44,103 nt of DNA from Lachnospiraceae bacterium (GCA_024405155.1 JAKSPC010000015.1:1-44103), one strand, 5' to 3'; positions 1 through 8,536 are shown, counted from the first letter of the stretch. The notes: generated by a model from the sequence alone, not told the origin. Translations and numbers: made by a program.

Positions 1-72
1 TTCAAATTTAAGAGTGTTGATATATTCCTCCTGTCTATCATTTTTACATCAAAAGTATTTGCGAGGTGCCTT

Positions 73-1149
73 ATGGATGCTCACAACGAAATGCTGGTAG
101 AACAGTTTGAAGAACGGATCCCCGTTTTTGAAAAGATCAAGGAATATGCGCTTGACCGGATCAAAAAAGGTCTGAAAGAACAGAATATTACCGTGGCCGG
201 CGTGGAAGGCCGAGTGAAAAAACTGGACAGTTTCAAGGGAAAAATGGAACTGAAAGGGTACAAATACGATTCCATTTATGACATTACGGACTGCGTAGGC
301 TGTCGTGTGATCACTTTTTATGCACATGAGGTGGATAAAGTGGCCGGCATCATCGGGCGCCTGTTCAATGTGGACTGGAGCGATTCCGTGGATAAACGGA
401 CCATTCAGGACAGTGACCGGTTCGGGTATCTGTCTCTTCATTATATCGTTTCCATTCCGGAAAGCACCATGACCATCGAAGGCTGCCCGGATTTCAACAA
501 GATCCGTTTTGAGATCCAGATGCGTACCATCCTGCAGCACATGTGGTCTACGGCAAATCATGACACGGGTTATAAGTCTGACATTCAGATCCCCAAGCAA
601 TACAGCAGAAAGCTGGCGCAGCTGGCAGGTCTCATGGAAATGGCAGACAGTCAGTATGATGAGCTGATTAGCGACATTGAGAACTACAGAAGAAACGTAA
701 AGGAGCTGATCTCCAGCGGTGATCTGGAAAATGTGGATCTGGACTGGGATGCCTTCCAGAACTATCTGCAGCATGATCCTTTCACAGGGCTCAATAAACG
801 CATTGCTTCCATCAATATGGCAGAGATCCAGGAAACGACGCCGTATCCCTATTTTGAAGTTCTTAAGAGACTGGGGATCGAGAAGCTTAGTGAACTGGAG
901 GAAATGAGAGAGAATTATTCGGACGATGCCTACCGTCTGGCGGTGGCTCAGCTTTCCGGCACGGATCTGGACATCCTTTCGTCCAACGTGGGACTGCAGA
1001 ACGTGATCCTTTCCTATCTGATCCGCGAAAAGGGTCTTAAGGGGCTTATCGATTATTATGACATCACCAAGGGCGGAAAGAACAGCGTCTCACAGGCGGA
1101 GAGGATGATGAAACTGGCAGAAAAAGCCAACATCACCCCTGCTGAGTGA
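73..1149 (+). CDS. Stand-alone RelA/SpoT-type (p)ppGpp synthetase
   Basis: This 358-residue protein carries a RelA/SpoT nucleotidyltransferase domain at about residues 25-200, expected to transfer pyrophosphate from ATP to GTP/GDP in the cytoplasm. The synthetase signature R47-x-K49-x3-S53-x3-K57 is intact, followed by D70-I-T-D73 with GCR, the GYLSLHY loop (118-124) and EIQMRT (147-152) before HMW. There is no HD hydrolase domain before it and no TGS/ACT tail, so it belongs with small alarmone synthetases. It is longer than the roughly 210-residue housekeeping type because of about 140 C-terminal residues I do not recognise. A GAGGTG ribosome site precedes the ATG. Its 3' end overlaps the convergent ABC-F gene by 17 bases. 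A toxin-type synthetase is possible, but no antitoxin gene is visible. Confidence 0.85.
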   Translation: MDAHNEMLVEQFEERIPVFEKIKEYALDRIKKGLKEQNITVAGVEGRVKKLDSFKGKMELKGYKYDSIYDITDCVGCRVITFYAHEVDKVAGIIGRLFNVDWSDSVDKRTIQDSDRFGYLSLHYIVSIPESTMTIEGCPDFNKIRFEIQMRTILQHMWSTANHDTGYKSDIQIPKQYSRKLAQLAGLMEMADSQYDELISDIENYRRNVKELISSGDLENVDLDWDAFQNYLQHDPFTGLNKRIASINMAEIQETTPYPYFEVLKRLGIEKLSELEEMRENYSDDAYRLAVAQLSGTDLDILSSNVGLQNVILSYLIREKGLKGLIDYYDITKGGKNSVSQAERMMKLAEKANITPAE

Positions 1150-2938
1150 TCTTTTCGTTAAGATCTTCCAGATAGTAATAACGTTCCATTTTTTGTTCCA
1201 GGAGGGTATTCGTATCCTCCTTTTCTTTTGCGATCTCTGAAAGCTTCGCAAAATCCGTGCTGATGGAGGAATCGGACAGTTTCCTGTCCAGTTCACAGAT
1301 CTTTGCCTCCAGGTCGCTGATGTCTTTCTCGATGGAATCGTATTCCTTCTGTTCCGCATACGTGAACTTCAGTTTCTTATTCTGGGATTTCTGCTCCTTA
1401 TAGGCAGCACTTGCCGACAGGTTTCGGGAAGATGCCGGAGTGAGGACATTCTCCTCCCGCAAAGCTTTCTTTTCCAGATAGTATTCCGTATAGGTACTGT
1501 TATAGAGGCGGATCTTCCCGTTTCCTTCGAAACAAAGGAGCCGTTTTGTGACACGGTCCAGGAAATAGCGGTCGTGGGATACGGCGATGACGATGCCGGC
1601 AAAGGAATCCAGATAATCTTCCAGGATGCGAAGAGTGGTGATGTCCAGATCATTGGTGGGTTCATCCAGAAGAAGCACGTTGGGCGCCGTCATCAGTACT
1701 TTTGCCAGGTAGAGCCGCCGCTTTTCACCGCCGGAAAGTTTCTCAATCTTCTGATGCTGCAGTGAGCCGTTAAACAGAAATTTTTCCAGCATCTGGGATG
1801 CCGTGATGACAGTATCCCCGCTTTTTATGTATTCCGCCGTGTCTTTGATGTAATCGATGACTTTTTCGGACGGATCCATGGACTCGCAGTCCTGGGCATA
1901 ATAGCCGATCTTTACGGTATCGCCGATCTCCACGCGGCCGCTGTCGGGAAGGATCTCTCCCGTGATCATTTTCAACAGAGTGGATTTTCCGCAGCCGTTT
2001 TCTCCCACGATGCCCACCCGGTCATTTTTCAGAAAGATAAAGGAGAAGTCTTTGATGAGGACTTTGTTTCCGTAGGCTTTTGTGACCTCACAAAGTTCCA
2101 CGGTCTTTTTCCCCAGCCGGGAGGATACGGCATCGATCTGTGTGACGCCGTACGTTTCGATCTTTTTTTCATCCCGCAGGGCTTCATAGCGCTGGATGTG
2201 GGCTTTCTGCTTGGTGGAACGGGCACGGGCTCCCCGTGAGATCCAGGCGATCTCTTTTCTGAGGATGTTCTCGTGCTTTTTCTGCGTAGCCATGGCCATG
2301 GCTTCCCGTTCCGCCTTGAGAGCCAGGAAACCTTCATAGTTTTCTTTATAGGAATAGATCTTTCCCTTGTCGATCTCTACGATGCGGTCACATACAAGGT
2401 CCAGAAAATACCGGTCGTGGGTCACCATCAGGATGGCGCCGCGGTAGGCGCGGAGCTTTTCCTCCAGCCATTCGATGGAAGCGTTGTCCAGATGGTTGGT
2501 GGGCTCATCCAGGATAAGGATCTCTGCCCGTATCAGAAAGGCGCGGATAATGGCCAGCTTTTTCTTCTGACCGCCGGAGAGGGTATCCACTTTCACGGCC
2601 GTATCAAAAAATCCCAGCTGATTCAGCATGTTTTTGGCATCGCCTTCCAGGTCTCCGGGATCGGGGAGACCGTCAAGAACGTAGTCAAGTACCGTTTTGT
2701 CCGAGGAAAAGTCGGGCATCTGGGGCAGGTAATTGATATGGACGTGATTTCCTTTCACGTATTCTCCGCCGTCCGGTTCCGAAAGACCCGCCACGATCTT
2801 AAGGAGGGTGGATTTTCCGGTGCCGTTGATGCCCACGACGCCCACTTTTTCCCCTTCTTCCAGGGAAAGATCCGTGTCGTCAAAAAGTACTTTGTCGGTA
2901 TAGGATTTTGACAGATTTTTGATGGTAAAAAGATTCAT
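1133..2938 (-). CDS. ABC-F family ATPase, Uup-like
   Basis: This 601-residue soluble protein has two ABC ATPase domains and no membrane segments, the ABC-F arrangement that acts on ribosomes. NBD1 has Walker A GINGTGKST, signature LSGGQKKK and DEPTNHLD; NBD2 has GENGCGKST, LSGGEKRR and DEPTNDLD. A charged coiled coil fills the last 90 or so residues, as in Uup. I chose the ATG at 2938 (MNLFTIKN) because the upstream in-frame extension would run through a promoter. A GGAGG lies 20 bases upstream but inside the -35/-10 spacer, so it would not be transcribed; the message appears leaderless. Function in ribosome rescue, structured-RNA handling or drug protection cannot be told apart from sequence. 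Confidence 0.9.
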   Translation of the reverse strand: MNLFTIKNLSKSYTDKVLFDDTDLSLEEGEKVGVVGINGTGKSTLLKIVAGLSEPDGGEYVKGNHVHINYLPQMPDFSSDKTVLDYVLDGLPDPGDLEGDAKNMLNQLGFFDTAVKVDTLSGGQKKKLAIIRAFLIRAEILILDEPTNHLDNASIEWLEEKLRAYRGAILMVTHDRYFLDLVCDRIVEIDKGKIYSYKENYEGFLALKAEREAMAMATQKKHENILRKEIAWISRGARARSTKQKAHIQRYEALRDEKKIETYGVTQIDAVSSRLGKKTVELCEVTKAYGNKVLIKDFSFIFLKNDRVGIVGENGCGKSTLLKMITGEILPDSGRVEIGDTVKIGYYAQDCESMDPSEKVIDYIKDTAEYIKSGDTVITASQMLEKFLFNGSLQHQKIEKLSGGEKRRLYLAKVLMTAPNVLLLDEPTNDLDITTLRILEDYLDSFAGIVIAVSHDRYFLDRVTKRLLCFEGNGKIRLYNSTYTEYYLEKKALREENVLTPASSRNLSASAAYKEQKSQNKKLKFTYAEQKEYDSIEKDISDLEAKICELDRKLSDSSISTDFAKLSEIAKEKEDTNTLLEQKMERYYYLEDLNEKITQQG

Positions 2939-2944
2939 GAGCCT

Positions 2945-2973
2945 ATTATAATACGATGCCTCCTTTTCGTCCA
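2945..2973 (-). promoter_or_regulatory. Leaderless sigma-A promoter for the Uup-like gene
   Basis: On the minus strand TGGACG (2973-2968), a 17-base spacer and a perfect TATAAT (2950-2945) end 6 bases before the ATG at 2938. Transcription would therefore start at or within a base or two of the start codon. It sits back to back with the B12 operon promoter, with only 3 bases between the two -35 boxes. Confidence 0.65.
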
Positions 2974-2976
2974 CGG

Positions 2977-3005
2977 TTGACGAACAGGAGGCGGTAAGGT
3001 AGAAT
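2977..3005 (+). promoter_or_regulatory. Sigma-A promoter of the cobalamin-uptake operon
   Basis: TTGACG (2977-2982), an exact 17-base spacer and TAGAAT (3000-3005) form a strong promoter directly upstream of the cobalamin-type riboswitch. Start of transcription is expected near 3012. It is divergent from the ABC-F promoter. Confidence 0.75.
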
Positions 3006-3011
3006 GTAGGC

Positions 3012-3146
3012 ATCCGAATTCAAGGATCTCCGGTGGGGAACACGGTGAAAGGCCGTGACAGCTCACTCTGCGGTATGAGGCAAACGCTTCCAAGTCCGAA
3101 TGCCATCGGAAGACCCTCAATATTTTCTTTTGGTGAGGGAAGGAGA
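3012..3146 (+). promoter_or_regulatory. Cobalamin riboswitch with translational expression platform
   Basis: The leader shows the conserved cobalamin aptamer features: GGTGAAA (3044-3050) followed by CCGTGACAGC, and the B12-box-like AAGTCCGAATGCC (3092-3104). CCGGTGG (3030-3036) pairs with CCATCGG (3103-3109) to close the core. After the core, CCCTCA (3114-3119) can pair with TGAGGG (3134-3139), which overlaps the GGGAAGGAG ribosome site of the lipoprotein gene, and no U-tract follows. This suggests control of translation rather than termination. The downstream genes encode an ECF transporter, consistent with B12-repressed cobalamin uptake. An in-frame extension of the next gene through this region is not credible coding sequence. 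Confidence 0.82.
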
Positions 3147-3149
3147 AAT

Positions 3150-3638
3150 ATGAAACGTTCTATCATTCTCGTAACAGTTCTTTTGATCATTTTTTCATTT
3201 ACCGCCTGTAAGAAAACAGAAGCGAACGTGCCTGCGGGTGACGTGTGCTACGTGACGGTGGATTGTCACACGGCCGTCGCCAATGCAGCGCTTTCTGCAG
3301 AAAAGCGGGAAGTGCTTCCGAAGGACGGCTTGGTGCTGGATCACGCTGCCGTTTCCGTAAAGGAAGGCATGAACGCCCTGGAAGCCTTTGAAGCGGCCAT
3401 GAAAGAAAATAAGCTCCAGTATGAGCTGCAGGTATCGTCCTTTACGGGGACGACCTACGTGGAAGGGGCCTGCAACCTGTACAGCTTAGACTGCGGCGAT
3501 CTTTCCGGCTGGCTCTTCAGCTTTGACGGCGAGTTCCCGCCCGTGGGCATGGCGGATACGCCCGTGAAAAAAGATTCTCAGATCCTTCTGATCTATTCCT
3601 GTGACATGGGTCCCGACGTGGGATATACCTGGGAATGA
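3150..3638 (+). CDS. DUF4430 (transcobalamin-C-like) lipoprotein
   Basis: A 162-residue secreted lipoprotein: the signal peptide ends in the lipobox FTAC with Cys20 as the lipidation site. The remainder matches the DUF4430 fold that resembles the C-terminal domain of transcobalamin, with the typical stretch giving GDLSGWLFSFDGEFP about two thirds along. It probably captures cobalamin or a corrinoid at the cell surface and delivers it to the ECF transporter encoded next. The start was placed at 3150 because GGGAAGGAG lies just upstream and the longer reading runs through the riboswitch. Its stop overlaps the next start as ATGA, so the two are translationally coupled. The ligand is inferred from the riboswitch and neighbours. 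Confidence 0.85.
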   Translation: MKRSIILVTVLLIIFSFTACKKTEANVPAGDVCYVTVDCHTAVANAALSAEKREVLPKDGLVLDHAAVSVKEGMNALEAFEAAMKENKLQYELQVSSFTGTTYVEGACNLYSLDCGDLSGWLFSFDGEFPPVGMADTPVKKDSQILLIYSCDMGPDVGYTWE

Positions 3639-4522
3639 GACGGGATCTTTTTTCAGAGTTTCATCCCGCAGGAAATTTCCTGTTTTTTATCGTGGTGATC
3701 GGTGTCAGCATGTTTGTGATGAACCCGGTCCTGCTTTTCGCATCTTTTGTTTCCGGCACCTGGTACCACGTGCGGCTGAAAGGACAGAAAGCGGTGAGGG
3801 ATACCCTTTTGGGGATCGTTCCCCTGGCGCTTTTTTCGGCGCTTCTCATGCCGCTTTTCAACCATCAGGGAGTCACGATCCTTTTGTATTTTCCCACGGG
3901 AAATCCGCTGACGAAGGAATCCGTGATCGCAGGGGTGTGCGCCGGACTCCTTCTGGCGTCCGTGGTCACCTGGTTTGCCTGTTATAATGCCGTATTTACC
4001 ACGGACAAGTTCGTATATCTCTTCGGAAAGGCCGTTCCTTCCCTGGGGCTGGTGCTTTCCATGGTATTGAGGTATGTTCCGCGTTTCTGCAAAAAGCTTT
4101 CCGAAGTAAAAGAAGTGCAGGCTTCCTTCGGGACGGGCGAGGAAAAGAAAGGCATGGGGAAAAAGGTAAAAGACGGAGTGAGCGTCTTTTCCGCCATGCT
4201 TACCTGGTCCATGGAAAATGCCGTGGAAACGGCGGATTCCATGCGGGCAAGGGGATACGGACTTCCCGGCAGGACAGCGTTTTCTCTCTACCGGATGGAA
4301 ACGAGAGACAAACTCCTTTTGGGATGGATCTTCCTCGGCTTATTGGGTGTCATCCTTGCACATGCGGGAGGTTATACGTATTTCCGCACCTATCCCACGG
4401 TTAAACTGGCCGAACAGACCGTTTCCGCGGTCCTTTTTGAAATGTTTTATTTTGTTTTCTGCCTTACGCCGGTGATCTTTTCTCTGGCGGAGGAGAAAAG
4501 GTGGAGGCACAATGCTTCTTGA
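3635..4522 (+). CDS. ECF transporter transmembrane (T) subunit
   Basis: This 295-residue membrane protein is an EcfT/CbiQ-type subunit that couples the ECF ATPases to the substrate-binding S subunit. Hydrophobic helices lie near residues 13-40, 55-75, 97-120, 225-247 and 260-283. The C-terminal coupling helix carries the hallmark ARG (S-M-R-A-R-G at 202-207). The first coupling motif, which is usually also A-R-G, reads A-S-F-G here (163-166), a departure from the family pattern. The start overlaps the lipoprotein stop (ATGA) and the stop overlaps the A1A2S gene by 11 bases, so all three should be made together. Cobalamin specificity is inferred from the riboswitch. Confidence 0.87.
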   Translation: MRRDLFSEFHPAGNFLFFIVVIGVSMFVMNPVLLFASFVSGTWYHVRLKGQKAVRDTLLGIVPLALFSALLMPLFNHQGVTILLYFPTGNPLTKESVIAGVCAGLLLASVVTWFACYNAVFTTDKFVYLFGKAVPSLGLVLSMVLRYVPRFCKKLSEVKEVQASFGTGEEKKGMGKKVKDGVSVFSAMLTWSMENAVETADSMRARGYGLPGRTAFSLYRMETRDKLLLGWIFLGLLGVILAHAGGYTYFRTYPTVKLAEQTVSAVLFEMFYFVFCLTPVIFSLAEEKRWRHNAS

Positions 4523-6941
4523 GATCAGAAATTTAAACTTTACCTATCCGGGGCATAACGTAAAAGCTCTTTCCGGCATCGATCTTTCCGTAAGGGAAGG
4601 AGAATTCGTGCTGCTCTGCGGTACTTCCGGCTGCGGAAAATCCACGCTCCTTAAGAACTTAAAGACCGTTCTTACGCCGGCGGGGACCGTTTTGGGAGAG
4701 GTGAGATACGACGGAAAAAAGCTTTCCGAAGTGGAGGAGCGGATCCAGGCAAAAGAGATCGGTTTCATCAGCCAGTCCCCGGAAAACCAGATAGTGACGG
4801 ACAAGGTATGGCATGAGCTGGCGTTCGGGCTGGAAAGCCTGGGCACACCTTCCGGGACCATCCGGAAACGGGTGGCGGAGATCGCCTCCTTTTTCGGTAT
4901 AGAAAGCTGGTTCTACAAAGACACGGCGGAGCTTTCCGGCGGACAGAAGCAGCTCCTTATCCTGGCAAGCGTCATGGTGACGGCCCCGAAGCTCCTTATC
5001 CTGGACGAGCCCACCAGTCAGCTCGATCCCATTGCCGCATCGGATTTCATAGAGATGCTGTCCCGCATCAACCGGGAATTCGGCACCACCATCCTGATCA
5101 CGGAACATCGGCTGGAAGAAGTGTTTTCCGCGGCGGGGAGAGTCATCGTCATGGACCGGGGGACCGTCATTTCGGACGGAACGCCCCGGGAGACGGGAAA
5201 ACTGCTGCGGGATCAGAAAGAGAAGATCTTTTCCAGCCTGCCGTCACCGGTACGTATCTGGGCGGCAGCGGAAAAGGAAGAGTCGGAATGCCCGGTCTCC
5301 GTTTCGGAAGGAAGGAGCTGGATCGGCCGGTTCACCGGGAAACACACGGTGAGAGAACTGCCGCCGGAAGTACCTGCCGAAACGGACGCAGAAGTGAAGA
5401 TCTCGGCAAAGGGCGCGTGGTTTCGCTATGAGAAAGAGGGGGCCGATATCGTACGGGGGCTGGATCTTATCCTTCATAAGGGAGAATTCCTGGCGCTCCT
5501 TGGCGGAAACGGCACCGGAAAATCCACGGTACTAAAGCTCCTTTCCGGAACCGGGAAGGCGTACCGGGGGAAGGTCGAAGTCCATGGAAAAGTGTCCCTG
5601 CTTCCCCAGGATCCGCGGACGCTTTTTGTAAAGGATACGGTGCTTTCGGACCTTCAGTCCGTGACCGGGGATGAAAAAAAGATCCGGAACGTTATAAGGA
5701 TCTGCCGGCTGGACGGACTTCTGGAAAGACACCCTTATGACCTTTCCGGGGGAGAACAGCAGCGTGCGGCACTGGCAAAGGTGCTGCTTTCCGATCCGGA
5801 GATCCTTTTGCTGGACGAGCCCACCAAAGGCATCGACGGGGATTTCAAGTACGTGCTTGCCAAAGTGCTTTACGAGCTTATGGCAAAGGGCGTGTCCGTG
5901 CTGATGGTAAGTCATGACGTGGAGTTCTGCGCCCGGTACGCCCAGAGGTGTGCCCTGTTTTTTGACGGACAGGTGATCAGTGAGGGGACGCCCCGGAAGT
6001 TCTTTTGTGACAACTGTTTTTATACCACCGCGGCAAGCCGCATGACACGGGGGATCCTTCGGGATGCCGTCACGGCGGAAGACGTGATCTATGCTCTGGG
6101 AACGGACGTGTACGTGCCTGATGAAGAAAGATGTTTTCCGGAGGATGACGGAGACCTGCCGGGCGGCGGCAGCAGGGCGGAAGATACGCGGCATTTACCG
6201 CCGGAAGAAAGCAGGCGTGAGGAGATGATGCCTCATGAGAAGACGCCGCTTCCCAAAAGTACCGTCCTTGCCGCAGGGATCTGTTTCCTTTTGATCCCGT
6301 TTACGATATACTTTGGTCTGAAGCTTTCGGTAAACCGGGGGTACTACGGCATATCTCTTATGGTGGTACTGGAGTGTCTGATCCCGTTTTTTCTGATCTT
6401 TGAAGGCAGAAAGCCCCGGGCCAGGGAACTGGTGGTCATTGCCGTGATGTGCGCTCTGGGCGTGATCGGCAGGATGATGTTTGCCATGCTGCCGGAGTTC
6501 AAGCCGGTGTTTGCCGTCACCATCGTGGCAGGCATCGCACTGGGAGCGGAAACGGGATTTCTGGTGGGAGCACTCACCATGCTGCTTTCCAACATGGTCT
6601 TCGGACAGGGGCCCTGGACGCCCTGGCAGATGTTTGCGCTGGGGCTCATTGGATTTCTTTCCGGGATCTGTTTCCGAAAAGGGCTGTTAAGGCCCACGAA
6701 GCTCGTAATGGCCGTTTTCGGCGCCGTGACGGCAGTCTTTGTATTTGGCGGCATCATGAATCCGGCTTCGGCGCTCATGTGGCAGCAGGATGCGGTGACA
6801 GCCGGGATGATCGCGGCATACTTTGCGGCAGGGCTTCCTTTTGATCTGGCAAACGGAGCGGCAGCGTTTCTTTTCCTGTATTTCGGCGGGGAGCCGGTAC
6901 TTAAAAAACTGGAGAGAGTGAAAGTGAAATACGGCATATGA
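4512..6941 (+). CDS. Fused ECF ATPases A1-A2 and S subunit (probable cobalamin)
   Basis: One 809-residue polypeptide carries three ECF modules. ATPase A1 (about 1-240) has Walker A GTSGCGKST, LSGGQKQ and LLILDEPTSQLD. ATPase A2 (about 295-520) has GGNGTGKST, LSGGEQQR and LLLDEPTKGID. A roughly 50-residue acidic linker follows. From about residue 583 to the end there are six hydrophobic helices of an S (substrate-binding) subunit, with the conserved GPWTPWQMFALGLIGF segment seen in ECF S components. With the T subunit this would complete an energy-coupling-factor importer. GTGGAGG precedes the ATG. Fusion of S to the ATPases is unusual, since S is normally a separate protein. CbrT-like cobalamin specificity is inferred from the riboswitch and the DUF4430 lipoprotein. 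Confidence 0.87.
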   Translation: MLLEIRNLNFTYPGHNVKALSGIDLSVREGEFVLLCGTSGCGKSTLLKNLKTVLTPAGTVLGEVRYDGKKLSEVEERIQAKEIGFISQSPENQIVTDKVWHELAFGLESLGTPSGTIRKRVAEIASFFGIESWFYKDTAELSGGQKQLLILASVMVTAPKLLILDEPTSQLDPIAASDFIEMLSRINREFGTTILITEHRLEEVFSAAGRVIVMDRGTVISDGTPRETGKLLRDQKEKIFSSLPSPVRIWAAAEKEESECPVSVSEGRSWIGRFTGKHTVRELPPEVPAETDAEVKISAKGAWFRYEKEGADIVRGLDLILHKGEFLALLGGNGTGKSTVLKLLSGTGKAYRGKVEVHGKVSLLPQDPRTLFVKDTVLSDLQSVTGDEKKIRNVIRICRLDGLLERHPYDLSGGEQQRAALAKVLLSDPEILLLDEPTKGIDGDFKYVLAKVLYELMAKGVSVLMVSHDVEFCARYAQRCALFFDGQVISEGTPRKFFCDNCFYTTAASRMTRGILRDAVTAEDVIYALGTDVYVPDEERCFPEDDGDLPGGGSRAEDTRHLPPEESRREEMMPHEKTPLPKSTVLAAGICFLLIPFTIYFGLKLSVNRGYYGISLMVVLECLIPFFLIFEGRKPRARELVVIAVMCALGVIGRMMFAMLPEFKPVFAVTIVAGIALGAETGFLVGALTMLLSNMVFGQGPWTPWQMFALGLIGFLSGICFRKGLLRPTKLVMAVFGAVTAVFVFGGIMNPASALMWQQDAVTAGMIAAYFAAGLPFDLANGAAAFLFLYFGGEPVLKKLERVKVKYGI

Positions 6942-8536
6942 ACAACTACAGGCAGCTGGAATACAAACTTAACTCAGTGGAGATCGACGATTCCATCCGT
7001 CAGGCCGTTTCTTTCCTTTCGGAAAGAGAAGCGGACAAAAAGAACATTCTGCGGATCCGGCTGGGGCTGGAAGAGGCACTTCTGGACTACCGGGACGCTT
7101 TCGGGGAGGATGAGAAATTTCTCCTCAAGATGACGTACGGCTGGGGGCAGACCCATGTCTCCGTTTCCGTGGCGGGAAGGATGCTGGATCCTTTCGTGAA
7201 AAACGGCGCCGGTGAGCTGGATTCCTCCTTTATCCGCGCGGCTCTTGCCGGCATGGGAGAGATGCCGGTATGGAAGTATTCCCGCGGCATCAATACCATT
7301 TCCTATACCGTAAAGAAAAAGACCATGAGCAGCTGGGCACAGCTCCTTCTGGCGCTTTTCCTGGCGGTGGTCTGCGGGCTCATTCTGAAATCCATCCCGC
7401 AGAACATCACCGGCATGATCCATCAGGACATCCTTACACCGCTTCTGAATACTTTCATGAACCTTCTGTCCGCCATTGCCGGGCCCATGATCTTTCTGGC
7501 CGTGGTGTGGGGCATTTACAGTATCGGTGACGTTTCCGCCTTCAGCGTGGTGGGGAAAAAACTGCTTTTCCGCCTGCTATTCTACATCGTGTTTCTTACG
7601 GCTGCGGCCGGCATCCTCATGACGCCCGTCTTTCTTTTGAAATACGGCAGCGCCAAGGTGGGAAACGGATTTTCAGAGATCTTCGAAATGGTGCTCAACA
7701 TCATTCCCGAAAACATCATCCGGCCCTTTGCCGACGGCAACACGCTGCAGATCCTTTTCATCGGCATCGTCATGGGCGTTTCCATGATCATCATCGGGGA
7801 AAAGACACAGACGGTGGCCCTGTTTGCGGAACAGCTCAACTACATCGTACAGCTGATCATGGATTTCATCAGCAGACTGGTACCTTTTTTCGTGTTCGGA
7901 AGCCTTCTTGACGTGATCTTAAACAATCAGCTCAGCGACATCAAAGTGTCCACCAAGCTGTTTGCCGTCAATGCCCTGGGGTGCCTTTTGTTTCTGATCT
8001 TTTATCTTGTGATCGTGGGGATCCGCATGAGGGTAAGTCCCTTTATTTTTCTGAAAAAAGGATTGCAGACGCTGATCATCGGTCTTACCACGGCATCCAG
8101 CGCGGCGGCTTTTTCCACCAGCCTGGAAACATGTCATGAAAAGTACGGCATCGAGAAGAGTTTTACGGATTTCGGCGTTCCCTTTTCCCAGGTGATCTAC
8201 AAGCCCAGCGTGTCGATCCTTTATTTTTCCTCGGCGCTGTTTGCGGCGGAAGCCTACGGCGTTCCCGTATCCGCTTCCTGGTTCGCGGCGGCGTTTCTCA
8301 TGAGCACCATCCTTTCCGTGGCCACACCGCCCATCCCGGGAGGGACGCTTGCCAGCATTTCCGTCCTGTTTACGCAGCTGGGCCTTCCGCAGCAGAGCAT
8401 GGCGGTGATCCTGGCTCTCAATATCATCCTGGATTTCCTGGAAACGCCCACGGATATTTTCGGCGGCCACGCCATGCTGATCCTCACGGCAAGGAAGCTT
8501 GGCCTTATAGACAGAGATGTGCTGAAAAATCCATGA
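6938..8536 (+). CDS. SDF-family Na+/dicarboxylate-type carrier with RsbW-like N-terminal domain
   Basis: Residues 1-128 resemble an anti-sigma-factor (RsbW/GHKL) ATPase fold: R-L-G-L-E-E-A-L-L-D (41-50) sits where the N-box is found, but the usual Asn is replaced. From about 130 there are 8-10 hydrophobic segments of the dicarboxylate/amino-acid:cation symporter family. The first hairpin is T-T-A-S-S-A-A-A-F-S-T (about 385-395), the second A-T-P-P-I-P-G-G. The canonical NMDGT sodium/substrate motif is not recognisable, so substrate and coupling may differ from characterised members. The start overlaps the stop of the ECF fusion gene (ATGA), placing it in the B12-controlled operon. The physiological link to cobalamin is unknown. 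Confidence 0.78.
   Translation: MNNYRQLEYKLNSVEIDDSIRQAVSFLSEREADKKNILRIRLGLEEALLDYRDAFGEDEKFLLKMTYGWGQTHVSVSVAGRMLDPFVKNGAGELDSSFIRAALAGMGEMPVWKYSRGINTISYTVKKKTMSSWAQLLLALFLAVVCGLILKSIPQNITGMIHQDILTPLLNTFMNLLSAIAGPMIFLAVVWGIYSIGDVSAFSVVGKKLLFRLLFYIVFLTAAAGILMTPVFLLKYGSAKVGNGFSEIFEMVLNIIPENIIRPFADGNTLQILFIGIVMGVSMIIIGEKTQTVALFAEQLNYIVQLIMDFISRLVPFFVFGSLLDVILNNQLSDIKVSTKLFAVNALGCLLFLIFYLVIVGIRMRVSPFIFLKKGLQTLIIGLTTASSAAAFSTSLETCHEKYGIEKSFTDFGVPFSQVIYKPSVSILYFSSALFAAEAYGVPVSASWFAAAFLMSTILSVATPPIPGGTLASISVLFTQLGLPQQSMAVILALNIILDFLETPTDIFGGHAMLILTARKLGLIDRDVLKNP

Noticed and set aside
3033-3149. N-terminal extension of the DUF4430 lipoprotein
   Set aside because: It is the riboswitch region; the lipoprotein signal peptide and ribosome site define the start at 3150.
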